Assembly (NCBI GenBank): GCA_903923905.1
Contig: CAIXZH010000035.1
Location: 1 to 64,000, forward strand
Direction of reading: 5' to 3'
From: an uncultured Bacteroidia bacterium
Lineage (GTDB): Bacteria > Bacteroidota > Bacteroidia > Bacteroidales > Prolixibacteraceae
Length of the DNA stretch: 64,000 nucleotides
Positions 17,183 through 26,947 of this stretch are shown here, one piece after another. Numbering within the stretch: the stretch's first letter is position 1; each line of letters starts with the position of its first letter. The position numbers were made by a program, and so were the translations under genes. The notes beneath the pieces were generated by a model. That model was given only the letters and a program-made list of their open reading frames with translations, searched no databases and was not told the DNA's origin.

Positions 17183-18184
17183 ATGCAAAATAAGCATATT
17201 CTGTTCGTGTATGTGAATCTCTCTTCCTTTGTAAAAGCAGATTTTGAGATTTTGTCTGAGTCTGCAAAAGTCTCAAAATATGTGTTTAAACCAGGAAGTG
17301 GGATAATAGGCACTGGGATTAAGCTTTTCAAGCAATTATTATTTTTGATGTTCAATATCTGGCGCTATGATGCTGTTTATATATGGTTTGCAGATTATCA
17401 CTCGCTTCTGCCGGTTTTGATTGCCAGGATATTTGGAAAGAAATCGTTTGTTGTGATTGGTGGCTACGAAGTTGCACGACTTAAAAATCTGAATTATGGG
17501 GCACTTTGTTCTGGAATACGCGGGTTTTTTTGCGTAAGTTCCATTAAATTAAGCACATTAAATCTTACCGTATCTAATTACGTGGATCGAAAGGTAAAAT
17601 ATATCGCACCTGGTTCAAGAAGACATATGGTCCCCAATTGTGTCGATCTTGCCGCCTCTTCAAATTTAAAATCAGCTAAAGAGAAACTTATTCTGACCGT
17701 CGGCCTTATTGAAAATAAACGCTCATTCTACCTGAAAGGGATCGATACCTTCATTGAGCTTTCCAAAAGACTACCTGATTATCAATTTATTATTATTGGA
17801 TTAGATCGAAACAAGTTATCATTCCTGTTATTGGATTTCCCTGAAAACCTGACTATATTGGGAAGAGTGGCTCATGCCGAGTTACCCGATTGGTACCAGA
17901 GGTCAAAATTTTATTGCCAACTTTCCAGGTCAGAATCTTTTGGAGTTTCGGTAGCAGAAGCGATGTATTATGGATGCATTCCCATCGTAATGAATGTGGG
18001 TGGACTGCCCGAAGTGGTTGGTGATATGGGTTATCTGGTGAAACGGGACCCAGAGGACATTGCTCAATTAATTAGTGAGTTATCGCAAATCCAGACCGAA
18101 CTGCAACCTGATGTTTCAAACAGGGTATTGAATTGCTTTAGCCGTGAAAAACGGTCAAGATTGATTAAAAAGTTTGTGATTTAG
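17183..18184 (+). CDS. Glycosyltransferase family 4
   Basis: GT-B glycosyltransferase of 333 residues, somewhat short for the family. The C-terminal domain is clear: LILTVGLIENKRSFYLKGID, then SRSESFGVSVAEAMYYG with the E-x7-E motif that binds the donor nucleotide, then GGLPEVVGD. The N-terminal acceptor domain has a hydrophobic patch (KLFKQLLFLMFNIWRYDAVYIWFADY) suited to membrane contact. It lies 12 bases after wlbA and ends convergently against the GT2 gene. Substrate unknown. Confidence 0.87.
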   Translation: MQNKHILFVYVNLSSFVKADFEILSESAKVSKYVFKPGSGIIGTGIKLFKQLLFLMFNIWRYDAVYIWFADYHSLLPVLIARIFGKKSFVVIGGYEVARLKNLNYGALCSGIRGFFCVSSIKLSTLNLTVSNYVDRKVKYIAPGSRRHMVPNCVDLAASSNLKSAKEKLILTVGLIENKRSFYLKGIDTFIELSKRLPDYQFIIIGLDRNKLSFLLLDFPENLTILGRVAHAELPDWYQRSKFYCQLSRSESFGVSVAEAMYYGCIPIVMNVGGLPEVVGDMGYLVKRDPEDIAQLISELSQIQTELQPDVSNRVLNCFSREKRSRLIKKFVI

Positions 18185-18204
18185 TTTTAACTGGGATAAA
18201 TCGG

Positions 18205-19224
18205 TTATTTGTACGAAGCATTCCCGATAATCTTTGCCAGCCATTCAATATCCATTTTGAATAGGCTAAAAAAGAGGCCAACCAATGAACGTAGTTTCCA
18301 AACCGGTTGAGTCCATCCATAATGGGTGATGGAGTGGATATAATCTTTACGGGCTCCTGTAAAATCCTTACGAATCAACTTATAACGTCCTGAACGGGAA
18401 TAGCTGATTACCAGTCGATTGCGAAAATGAACATCAATTTCCTTTTTAGTCAGGCCATGGGACTCGAATAAAGCAGGAAAACGCTCCATAACCGACTGAA
18501 TAAGCGCATAGTAGCTTGTCGTCATCTGGCCGGTATAGGTTTTGGTAACCTGATTGGGATAGATTCTCCAGCTGCCAAGCGGTTGGTCTACGTAGGCAAA
18601 TTCTCCTTTCATCAGCAATTCGAGAGTGGTTGGTATATCGACAAGAGGAAGATTGAATCCTTGAATAAACCCTCCGATTTCGAGCAGTGCCTCACGTCTG
18701 ACTACAATGGTAAGGGCCGGAATCAGGGTGTGATAAATAAATTTTTTCAGGAAAACACCCGGGGGGTTATTGTAAAAAAGGTGTTGATCATCACTATTTT
18801 TTGGAGCAAGAAAATAGTTGTAGGAAAGGTCAATAGATGCGAGATATGCTTTGCCCCAGGACAAAACACATTCCGGATGTTGCTCCAAAACTTCTACCTG
18901 AATTGCCAGCTTTTCAGGTAACCACACATCGTCACACTCCAGAATAGCAATGTATTTGCCTTGACATTGCGAGAGGGCGAAATTGTATGATTCACCTAGT
19001 CGAAAGATTCCTATATTATTCTGCGTGAATGGTTTAATGCGTGAATCCTTTTTCGCATATTCAGTAGCTACACCAAAAGTTCTATCATTACTACCATCGT
19101 CTATAATGATCATCTCCCAGTTGGAATAAGTTTGGGCAAGTACAGACTCAATGCAATCTGCAATAAACTTTTCGTGGTTGTAAGTCGGTGAAATAATTGA
19201 TACCAGGGGCAGATGGTTATTCAT
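18205..19224 (-). CDS. Glycosyltransferase family 2
   Basis: GT-A inverting glycosyltransferase of 339 residues. The N-terminal signature is VSIISPTYNHEKFIADCIESVL followed by IIIDDGSNDRT; the metal-binding acidic motif is ILECDDVWLPEKL. No transmembrane segment is obvious. It is the only gene of the glycan cluster on the minus strand, flanked by convergent GT4 and divergent flippase genes, so it has its own promoter (TACTTTTA on the minus strand, one mismatch). Confidence 0.9.
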   Translation of the reverse strand: MNNHLPLVSIISPTYNHEKFIADCIESVLAQTYSNWEMIIIDDGSNDRTFGVATEYAKKDSRIKPFTQNNIGIFRLGESYNFALSQCQGKYIAILECDDVWLPEKLAIQVEVLEQHPECVLSWGKAYLASIDLSYNYFLAPKNSDDQHLFYNNPPGVFLKKFIYHTLIPALTIVVRREALLEIGGFIQGFNLPLVDIPTTLELLMKGEFAYVDQPLGSWRIYPNQVTKTYTGQMTTSYYALIQSVMERFPALFESHGLTKKEIDVHFRNRLVISYSRSGRYKLIRKDFTGARKDYIHSITHYGWTQPVWKLRSLVGLFFSLFKMDIEWLAKIIGNASYK

Positions 19225-19400
19225 AATCGTCTTGATAAAAAAATTTATGTTTTTGACGGTTTAAAAGTAACCTTTTTATCCCAAAAAGCCTTTGACCCGA
19301 TTTCGATTAATATCTTATCCCTGTTCCAATTGCGGGGATATTAAGACTGACCTAAGAAAAATTGTTTAATTTTAGCACGTTATTGTTAGTAACAAATTGA

Positions 19401-20891
19401 ATGGGTGTAAGCAATTTAAAGCGAAAGGCTGTAAACGGATTTTTTTGGAGTATGCTGGAGAGCATTCTGAGTCAGGGACAAGGGATGATTTTTGGTATAT
19501 TTTTAGCCCGGATGCTTTCTCCGGGAGAATTCGGCCTTGTTGGAATGATCACCATCTTCATTTCTATTGCCCAGGTTTTTGTCGACAGCGGGCTGAGCCA
19601 GGCTCTGGTCGGAAAACAGAATTGCACAAAACTCGATTACAGCACTATATTTTGGGTAAATATCGTGATCGGATTACTCACCTATGTGATTATCTGGTTA
19701 TGCGCGCCACTAATTGCCGGTTTCTATGATAAGCCTGAACTGATTCAACTTACTCATTATTCCGCACTTGCAATTCTTATTGGTTCTGTTACGCTTATCC
19801 AGCAAACAATATTGATTAAAGAGATTGATTTTAAAACGATTACTAAAATATCGACAATAAGTACCTTTGTATCAGGTGTTGTATCTCTGGCCTTGGCCTT
19901 TTACGGTTTCGGAGTGTGGAGCCTGGTGTGGCGGTCCCTAATCAATCAGGCATTACGTAGCTTTATGATGTGGCAGCATAATCACTGGCTTCCCCAAATG
20001 GCCTTCAGCAAACGGATTTTTAAGGAGCTTTTTGCTTTTGGTTCTAATATTTTACTGATCTCAATCGTTGCAGTAATCTATAAAAGCTTCTACAACTTTA
20101 TTATCGGGAAAAACTACTCCAATATCGTTTTAGGCTATTATACCAATGCCGATCAGTACAGCTCGATGCCTTCGAGCACTCTGACTAATATTACCAGCAA
20201 GGTCAGTTTCCCGGTTTTGTCAGAGATGCAAAAGGACGATTTGAGGCTTAAAGCCAGTATAAGTAAGCTGATCAAAACAGTCATGTATGTATCATTACTC
20301 ATTATGTTAGGATTAGCAGCGATGGCGCACCCCTTGTTTAAAGTTTTATTTGGAGATAAGTGGCTCCCTTCTGTCCCTATATTTCAGGCACTTTGCCTGG
20401 CTTACGTGATCTCTCCGATGCATGTGATTAATCATAATATACTCAAGGTTAAGGGACGGTCAGATTTGTTTCTAAAAACTGAGATTATCAAATATATCAT
20501 TTTTACACCCCTTCTGATCTTAGGAATCATTTATGGGCTAAAAGTTTTAGTGGCCGGAATTGTAGTTTTTTATTGGATCGGATTCTTCATAAATGCATTG
20601 TATTCCAAACGGTTAATCAACTATTCCATTGGAGCGCAGTGTAAGGATTTTTTCCCCCTGATATTCCTGCTGGGTATTCCGGCTGCGCTCGTCTTTGGAA
20701 TAGGTGTGGTATTTCCGGTGAGAGCTTTCCCGTTATTGGTGATTCAAATGATCGTTTATATTTTGGTGGCCGGGGGGATTTCAAATGTTTTCAAATTGGC
20801 GGGCTTTCTTGAAATACTTGAAATTCTCCGAAATAAAATTACAGTTAATAATATGGTGAAGACATTTAAAAACGACGACAGCAACAAATAG
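19401..20891 (+). CDS. Wzx-type lipopolysaccharide/O-antigen flippase
   Basis: Integral inner-membrane protein of 496 residues with about 12-14 hydrophobic segments. It belongs to the polysaccharide synthesis (MOP/MATE-like) exporters. The N-terminal NGFFWSMLESILSQGQGMIFGIFLARMLSPGEFGLVGM is typical. It should move the lipid-linked repeat unit assembled by the neighbouring glycosyltransferases to the periplasm. No Wzy polymerase is recognisable in the window. It is followed by an FkbM methyltransferase gene 44 bases on. Confidence 0.85.
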   Translation: MGVSNLKRKAVNGFFWSMLESILSQGQGMIFGIFLARMLSPGEFGLVGMITIFISIAQVFVDSGLSQALVGKQNCTKLDYSTIFWVNIVIGLLTYVIIWLCAPLIAGFYDKPELIQLTHYSALAILIGSVTLIQQTILIKEIDFKTITKISTISTFVSGVVSLALAFYGFGVWSLVWRSLINQALRSFMMWQHNHWLPQMAFSKRIFKELFAFGSNILLISIVAVIYKSFYNFIIGKNYSNIVLGYYTNADQYSSMPSSTLTNITSKVSFPVLSEMQKDDLRLKASISKLIKTVMYVSLLIMLGLAAMAHPLFKVLFGDKWLPSVPIFQALCLAYVISPMHVINHNILKVKGRSDLFLKTEIIKYIIFTPLLILGIIYGLKVLVAGIVVFYWIGFFINALYSKRLINYSIGAQCKDFFPLIFLLGIPAALVFGIGVVFPVRAFPLLVIQMIVYILVAGGISNVFKLAGFLEILEILRNKITVNNMVKTFKNDDSNK

Positions 20892-20935
20892 TCAAACAGG
20901 GTATTGAATTTGTTAAAAAAATTAAATTGTTAAAA

Positions 20936-21838
20936 ATGAATATATTACATCGAACCTGGCAAAAAATAGTACCCTACAGATTATTGGTTTTTGTTCGGTT
21001 TATGCTTGAATCAAAAAGTCTGAAAGCAAGACGGATGGCGGTTTTGCACCATTTTAAAGGCATCGATCCAACTACCCTTGACCACGAAATTCTGGAAGCA
21101 CTTAAATATTTAAAAACTCACAAATACGCTTCCTTCCCATTCAAATGGACAGAAAAATATGACACATTTCTTCCGGAAGTGTTCACTGATATTGAAAATC
21201 AACGCATGTATGTGCTTTTCGAAGGAAAGAAGATGTATTTTCCCAAAAGATATACCGAAACACAGATCATATGGGCTATTCGGAGTATTTATAAAGAGCA
21301 GGATACCGAATCCCCTCACCTCTATCTCACTCCTGATTTTCAGTTAGAACCCGATAGTGTGGTAATAGATGCCGGAGTAGCTGAAGGTAATTTTGCGCTG
21401 TCGGTGGTTGATAAGGCAAAACGCTTATATTTAATTGAATGTGAAGCCGAATGGGTTGAAGCCCTGAAACTGACCTTTGCCCCTTGGAAAGACAAGGTAA
21501 TTTTTGTGGAGAAGTATATGTCAGATTCTGAAGGGGAATTAACGGTCTCAATAGACAGTCTTCTTAAGCCGGTTGCCAATGAGAGGTACTTTATAAAAAT
21601 GGATATAGAAGGGTTTGAGCAAAAGGCACTGGCCGGGATGAAAAATCTGGTCGCATCAGGTAATGCGATTAAAATGAACGTTTGCACTTATCATCAACCT
21701 AATGCATTAATGGAGATAAACACGATTTTAGGCGAATATGGCTTTAATTCTAAGGTCTCAAAAGGATTTGTGCTTTTCTTTCAACCCGGCGAAGAGCCAT
21801 CCTTTCGCAAAGTATTAATCCGGGCTGAAAAGGTTTAA
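20936..21838 (+). CDS. FkbM-like methyltransferase
   Basis: About 300 residues. The SAM-binding region is SVVIDAGVAEGNFALSVV followed by LYLIECEAEW, and the FkbM block is RYFIKMDIEGFEQKALAGM. It is longer at the N-terminus than the other FkbM protein in the cluster and differs strongly in sequence. I chose the ATG at 20936; an in-frame TTG at 20927 would add three residues. Probable role is methylation of the surface glycan, or of another carbohydrate; the substrate is not readable. It is the last gene of the glycan cluster. Confidence 0.75.
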   Translation: MNILHRTWQKIVPYRLLVFVRFMLESKSLKARRMAVLHHFKGIDPTTLDHEILEALKYLKTHKYASFPFKWTEKYDTFLPEVFTDIENQRMYVLFEGKKMYFPKRYTETQIIWAIRSIYKEQDTESPHLYLTPDFQLEPDSVVIDAGVAEGNFALSVVDKAKRLYLIECEAEWVEALKLTFAPWKDKVIFVEKYMSDSEGELTVSIDSLLKPVANERYFIKMDIEGFEQKALAGMKNLVASGNAIKMNVCTYHQPNALMEINTILGEYGFNSKVSKGFVLFFQPGEEPSFRKVLIRAEKV

Positions 21839-21879
21839 TCTATTCTCATAGTAAAAAGATATTCAATCAACGGACACCC

Positions 21880-21887
21880 TAATTTTG
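21880..21887 (+). promoter_or_regulatory. -7 promoter box at the GH2 gene start
   Basis: TAATTTTG matches TAnnTTTG exactly, but it ends only five bases before the ATG at 21893. If used, the transcript would be nearly leaderless. No -33 element is present at 19 bases, so the match may be fortuitous. Confidence 0.3.
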
Positions 21888-21892
21888 AAAAA

Positions 21893-24316
21893 ATGAAAAA
21901 GTTATTTTGGAGTTTCTCATGCGGATTATTACTTCTCCTTCTTTTCAATCAGTGCACTTCCAATCACGAAAGTGCCAGGATTATCAGGAACTTTGGAAAA
22001 GACTGGAAATTCTACCTTGGAAATGCTGAAGGGGCTGAAGATCTTGCATTTGATGATTCGGCCTGGCGAACACTCAATGTTCCGCATGACTGGAGTATTG
22101 AAGGTGAATTTAGTGAAAAAAATCCGGCAACACCGGGTGGAGGCGCTTTACCCGGAGGGATAGGCTGGTACAGGAAATCTTTTAAAATCTCGTCCGCAGA
22201 TTTGAAAAGGTCCGTTTTCATTGATTTTGATGGTGTTTACCAAAACAGTGAAGTATGGATCAATGGACATTCGGTCGGGAAAAGATTCTATGGATATATT
22301 TCCTTCAGATACGAAATTACACCATTCCTGGTCGCAGGCGATAAAGTGAATGTAATCGCAGTGAAGGTTGATAATTTATCCCAGCCAAATTCCCGATGGT
22401 ATTCCGGGTCCGGAGTCTTTAGAAATGTGTGGCTGGTCACTACCGGGATTACCCATATTGATCATTGGGGAACCTCAATAACGACTCCTGAAATCACAGA
22501 TAATCAGGCAAAAGTAAAGATTGTCACCCGGATAAAAAACAATCTGAAAGGGGGCCAAACGCTAAAGCTGAAAACTGTTATTCTTGATCCTTCCGGACAA
22601 GAAGTCGCCACCGGTAAGATCGAAAGTAACGGAGTCAAAGACTCAATTTTCAATGCCTCATTTGATTTTATCCTCAAAAATCCGGTATTGTGGAACCTTG
22701 ATCTCCCTAAAATGTATCGTGCAGTTTCGCAGGTTTTTGTAGATGGAGATTTGGTGGATAATTATACAACACAGTTTGGACTCCGCAATCTAGAATTTAG
22801 AGCCGAAAAAGGATTCTTTCTGAATGGCAAAAATCTGAAAATTAATGGAGTATGTGATCATCATGATTTGGGTTGCTTAGGCTCTGCGATCAATCGACGG
22901 GCGCTGGAGCGTCAGCTTGAAATTCTGAAAGGGATGGGATGTAATGCGATCCGGACCTCACATAACCCTCCAGCCCCCGAATTGCTCGATCTTGCTGATC
23001 AGATGGGATTTCTCATTTTGGATGAGGCTTTCGATATGTGGAAAAAACCCAAAAATAAGTATGATTACAGTACAGTTTGGGACTCGATGCACAAAAAGGA
23101 TCTGCAGGATTTGATTCTGCGTGACCGCAACCATCCGAGTGTGTTCGCATGGAGTATTGGGAATGAAATTCCGGAACAGGGTGACAGCACCGGGATAACT
23201 ATCGCCAAAGAACTTGCAGGTTATATTCGCGAAATTGATCCAACACGCCCGATAACCTCGGCATGTAATGATCCAAAACCTGGCAACTTCATAATTCGTT
23301 CAAATGCCCTGGATTTGATTGGGTTTAATTATCATCAGAATGATTTTAAGGATTTCCCGCATACTTTTGCCGGAGAAAAGTTCCTTGGAACGGAAACAGT
23401 GTCAGCACTGATGACCCGTGGTGTGTACGATATGCCTTCCGATTCTGTCAGACGGTGGCCAAGCCGCTGGGATATCCCTTTTACTTCTGGGAATAAGGAT
23501 TTAACCTGTTCTTCATATGACAATGTTTCAGCTCCATGGGGATCAACTCACGAAGAAACCTGGAAGGTAATAAAAAAATACAATTTTCTGTCCGGACAAT
23601 TTATTTGGACAGGTTTTGATTACCTGGGCGAGCCAACCCCTTATACGTGGCCTGCACGGAGTTCATACTTTGGAATTATTGATCTGGCCGGTTTTCCAAA
23701 GGATGTTTACTACATGTATCAAAGTGAATGGACACACAAAGATGTGCTCCATATTTTTCCCCACTGGAACTGGACAAAAGGCCAAACTGTAGACATTTGG
23801 GCCTACTCCAACGCTGAGGAAGTTGAATTATATTTGAATGATAAATCTTTGGGAATTAGGAAGAAGAAGGGTGACGATTTACATGTGATGTGGCGGGTAC
23901 CTTTTACTCCCGGGACTTTAAGGGCCATTTCACGAACCGGTGGCAAACAAATTTTGGTTCAGGAAGTGAAGACAGCCGGAGCACCTGCACGTTTAGTAGT
24001 TACACCCGATCGGTCAGAAATAAAAGCTGACGGGAATGACCTCTCTTTTGTGACCGTCGAAGTAGTTGATGCAAATGGCATTATTGTTCCAAATGCTGAT
24101 AACCTGGTAAAATTTCAGGTGGAAGGTTTCGGAAGTGTCATCGGTGTTGATAATGGAAATCCTGTCAGCCATGAGTCTTTTAAAGCTTCGGAGCGCAAGG
24201 CTTTCCACGGGAAATGCCTCGTGGTTGTTCAATCGGGTGAAAAGCCGGGAATCCTAAGACTTAATGCAAGTGGCGAAGGTTTGCCGGTTTGTAGCGTAAT
24301 GATCAAAACCAATTAG
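21893..24316 (+). CDS. GH2 beta-galactosidase-type glycoside hydrolase, lipoprotein
   Basis: An 807-residue exported hydrolase. A signal peptide ends in the lipobox LLFNQC, so it is anchored to a membrane facing the periplasm or surface. Domains in order: GH2 sugar-binding (NVPHDWSIEGEF, GGIGWYRKSF), immunoglobulin-like linker, TIM barrel (KINGVCDHHDLG, GCNAIRTSHNPP), and a C-terminal DUF4982/invasin-like region. The acid/base is E425 in WSIGNEIP and the nucleophile E501 in FLGTET. Beta-galactosidase is the common activity of this type, but related enzymes differ in substrate. It is not next to a SusCD pair. Confidence 0.88.
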   Translation: MKKLFWSFSCGLLLLLLFNQCTSNHESARIIRNFGKDWKFYLGNAEGAEDLAFDDSAWRTLNVPHDWSIEGEFSEKNPATPGGGALPGGIGWYRKSFKISSADLKRSVFIDFDGVYQNSEVWINGHSVGKRFYGYISFRYEITPFLVAGDKVNVIAVKVDNLSQPNSRWYSGSGVFRNVWLVTTGITHIDHWGTSITTPEITDNQAKVKIVTRIKNNLKGGQTLKLKTVILDPSGQEVATGKIESNGVKDSIFNASFDFILKNPVLWNLDLPKMYRAVSQVFVDGDLVDNYTTQFGLRNLEFRAEKGFFLNGKNLKINGVCDHHDLGCLGSAINRRALERQLEILKGMGCNAIRTSHNPPAPELLDLADQMGFLILDEAFDMWKKPKNKYDYSTVWDSMHKKDLQDLILRDRNHPSVFAWSIGNEIPEQGDSTGITIAKELAGYIREIDPTRPITSACNDPKPGNFIIRSNALDLIGFNYHQNDFKDFPHTFAGEKFLGTETVSALMTRGVYDMPSDSVRRWPSRWDIPFTSGNKDLTCSSYDNVSAPWGSTHEETWKVIKKYNFLSGQFIWTGFDYLGEPTPYTWPARSSYFGIIDLAGFPKDVYYMYQSEWTHKDVLHIFPHWNWTKGQTVDIWAYSNAEEVELYLNDKSLGIRKKKGDDLHVMWRVPFTPGTLRAISRTGGKQILVQEVKTAGAPARLVVTPDRSEIKADGNDLSFVTVEVVDANGIIVPNADNLVKFQVEGFGSVIGVDNGNPVSHESFKASERKAFHGKCLVVVQSGEKPGILRLNASGEGLPVCSVMIKTN

Positions 24317-24414
24317 CCATAAATGCAGGTCAAAAATGAGTGCTGAATCCGGAAGTTTGTTGTAAATTAATGTTATCAGGCTGGATGACAATACCCCATC
24401 ATTCAAAAAAAAAG

Positions 24415-24422
24415 TACTTTTG
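24415..24422 (+). promoter_or_regulatory. -7 promoter box for the YfhO-like gene
   Basis: TACTTTTG matches TAnnTTTG exactly and lies 25 bases before the ATG at 24448, a normal distance for a short leader. There is no TTTG at the -33 position. Confidence 0.5.
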
Positions 24423-24447
24423 TAATTAAACTGAAAAAGATACCGTT

Positions 24448-26919
24448 ATGATGAAGTTTTCGTGGAAGAAGAGTGTACCTCATATTACCGCAATAATTCT
24501 TTTCCTTTTATTGCCAATCATCTATTTTTCACCTGTTCTAGAGAATAAACAGTTGAGTCAGCACGATTCTCAGACCTATATCGGGATGTCAAAGGAGATC
24601 GTTGACTACAATAAGAAAAGTGACGACCTGGCTTTGTGGTCCAATTCCATGTTCGGAGGAATGCCTTCGTATCTTATAGGTCTTCCCACCACAACAGTGA
24701 TTACTTCGGTCTTTACCTTTACAAATCTCTATGGCTGGAGACCTGTTAATTTTGTATTTCTCTATCTGATTGGTTTTTATATCGCTTTATTACTCTTTGG
24801 TGTAAGCCCCTGGCTAGCTATCGTAGGGGCTCTTTCTTTTGGATTTGGTTCCTATAATTTTATCATAATTGCGGCCGGTCATGCCTCAAAGGCCATTGCA
24901 ATTGGCTATATGGCTCCGGTTATTGCCGGTTTTTATTACGCTTTAAAAAAGGAAAAATGGATTGGCAGTGCAGTTTTTTCCATCTTCCTTGCATTGGAAA
25001 TTTATACCAACCATCCTCAGATTACCTATTACACCGTCCTGATTTTAATGATTATGGGTGTAACAGAGCTGATTGCAATAATCAAGGGGAAAGAGGATAT
25101 CAGGGCATTACTCATAAAACTTGCAATCATTTTTGCTTTTGCATTTCTTGCAATAGCCGCAAATACCAATAAACTTTGGACCACCTGGGAGTACGGAAAG
25201 TATTCAATGAGGGGAAAATCCGATCTGACCAGTGACAAGGAGAATAAAACCTCGGGACTCGATCGTGATTATGCGACTGGATGGAGTTACGGAATTGGTG
25301 AAACTCTTACTGTATTGATCCCGAATTTCAATGGCGGGTCTTCATCGGTAGGATTCTCTGAGGATTCTGAAACCGGTAAATTATTGAAAAGCAATAATGT
25401 CCCTAATGCAAATTCTGTGGTTAAAGAACTTCCCGGGTATTGGGGAACTCAGCCGGGAACCTCAGGACCCGTCTATTTTGGAGCAATTGTCTGTTTCCTC
25501 TTTGTACTGGGACTGTTTCTTCTGAAAGGGCCTATCCGAATCTGGATTGTAATCGCTACTGTCCTGTCGATTCTCCTGGCCTGGGGACATAATTTTATGC
25601 CCCTGACCAACCTGTTTCTCGATTATTTTCCCGGTTATAACAAATTCAGGACGGTGACAATGATCCTGGTAATTGCAGGGTTTACTTTTCCACTCTTTGC
25701 CTTCCTGACCCTGCAAAAGATATTGAGCCATGAAATTGACCGTAAAGCCTGGCTTAAACCCTTGGCCTGGAGTGTCGGGTTAACCGCCGGATTAGCACTT
25801 ATTTTTGCCCTTCTGCCAGGAATTGCAGGTTCATTCATCTCTTCAGCCGATAGCCAGTTCCCGGAATGGCTTCAAACCAGTTTAATTGCAGATCGGGAAT
25901 CTCTGTTGCGGTATGATGCGTTTCGATCAGCCATTTTTATTTTGCTTGGGGCGGGTGTGATTTGGGCTTTTGTGGAAGAAAAATTGAAAGTCAATACTGC
26001 CCTGGTGGTTTTGGGGGCATTGATTTTAGTGGATATGTGGGGAGTTGACAAACGATACCTGAATGACAGTCTTTTTGTTTCAGATCGGGAAGCAAAGAAT
26101 CCATACAAAGCGACTGGTGCAGATCTTGCGATATTAAAAGATAAATCAGCGGATTACAGAGTTTTGAATATGGCTGTGAGCACTTTCAATGATGTGAGCA
26201 CCTCCTATTATCATCAATCCATCGGAGGTTACCATGGGGCCAAGATGCGACGCTATCAGGAGCTGATCAATTTCCATATCAGCGATGAAATGAACACCAT
26301 TGCACAACGTTTTCCTAAAATAAAATCGGAAGCTGGTAGGGAGGATTCTCTGTTTCTTGGTTTAAACGTCCTGAATATGCTTAATACCAAATATTTGATC
26401 TTTAATCCAGAAGCTGCCCCAATTCAAAACCATCATGCTTTCGGAAGCGTCTGGCTGGTTAGCAAATATAAGATCGTAGAAAATGCAGATCAGGAAATTG
26501 CTGCTTTGAAATTGATTGATCCTTCCAGGGAGGTGGTGATTGACAAGAAATTCCAGGGTCTCATTTCCGGAGAAGTATTAAATAACGACTCAGAGTCGAA
26601 GATCGCTTTAACTCAAAAATCGTTGAATAAAATGACTTACCATTATCAGGGCAATGGAAATCAGTTTGCTGTTTTTTCGGCTATTTACTATCCCAAGGGT
26701 TGGAATGCCTACATTGACGGAAAAATTGCACCTCATTTCCAGGCTGATTATTTACTAAGAAGTATGTTTTTAAAGAAGGGGAATTATGATATTGTCTTTA
26801 AATTTGAACCCAACTCTTTTATATTTGGGCAGAGAATCTCGGTTTGGAGTTCTATAGTGCTTCTTTTACTTATAGCAGGTTTGGTAATAAGGTGGTTTTT
26901 CCTGAAAGAGGAGAAATAA
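24448..26919 (+). CDS. YfhO-family multispanning membrane protein
   Basis: An 823-residue inner-membrane protein with roughly a dozen hydrophobic segments in the first two thirds and a last one near the C-terminus (IVLLLLIAGLVIRWFFL). Between them is a soluble extracytoplasmic region (about residues 540-790). The layout and the block LSQHDSQTYIGM are those of the YfhO family, GT-C-like proteins thought to glycosylate lipids or cell-wall polymers. Its substrate here is unknown. It may be the first gene of the ftsX-queA run. Confidence 0.8.
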   Translation: MMKFSWKKSVPHITAIILFLLLPIIYFSPVLENKQLSQHDSQTYIGMSKEIVDYNKKSDDLALWSNSMFGGMPSYLIGLPTTTVITSVFTFTNLYGWRPVNFVFLYLIGFYIALLLFGVSPWLAIVGALSFGFGSYNFIIIAAGHASKAIAIGYMAPVIAGFYYALKKEKWIGSAVFSIFLALEIYTNHPQITYYTVLILMIMGVTELIAIIKGKEDIRALLIKLAIIFAFAFLAIAANTNKLWTTWEYGKYSMRGKSDLTSDKENKTSGLDRDYATGWSYGIGETLTVLIPNFNGGSSSVGFSEDSETGKLLKSNNVPNANSVVKELPGYWGTQPGTSGPVYFGAIVCFLFVLGLFLLKGPIRIWIVIATVLSILLAWGHNFMPLTNLFLDYFPGYNKFRTVTMILVIAGFTFPLFAFLTLQKILSHEIDRKAWLKPLAWSVGLTAGLALIFALLPGIAGSFISSADSQFPEWLQTSLIADRESLLRYDAFRSAIFILLGAGVIWAFVEEKLKVNTALVVLGALILVDMWGVDKRYLNDSLFVSDREAKNPYKATGADLAILKDKSADYRVLNMAVSTFNDVSTSYYHQSIGGYHGAKMRRYQELINFHISDEMNTIAQRFPKIKSEAGREDSLFLGLNVLNMLNTKYLIFNPEAAPIQNHHAFGSVWLVSKYKIVENADQEIAALKLIDPSREVVIDKKFQGLISGEVLNNDSESKIALTQKSLNKMTYHYQGNGNQFAVFSAIYYPKGWNAYIDGKIAPHFQADYLLRSMFLKKGNYDIVFKFEPNSFIFGQRISVWSSIVLLLLIAGLVIRWFFLKEEK

Positions 26920-26947
26920 ATTAGAGTTTTTATAAAGGATATTTATA

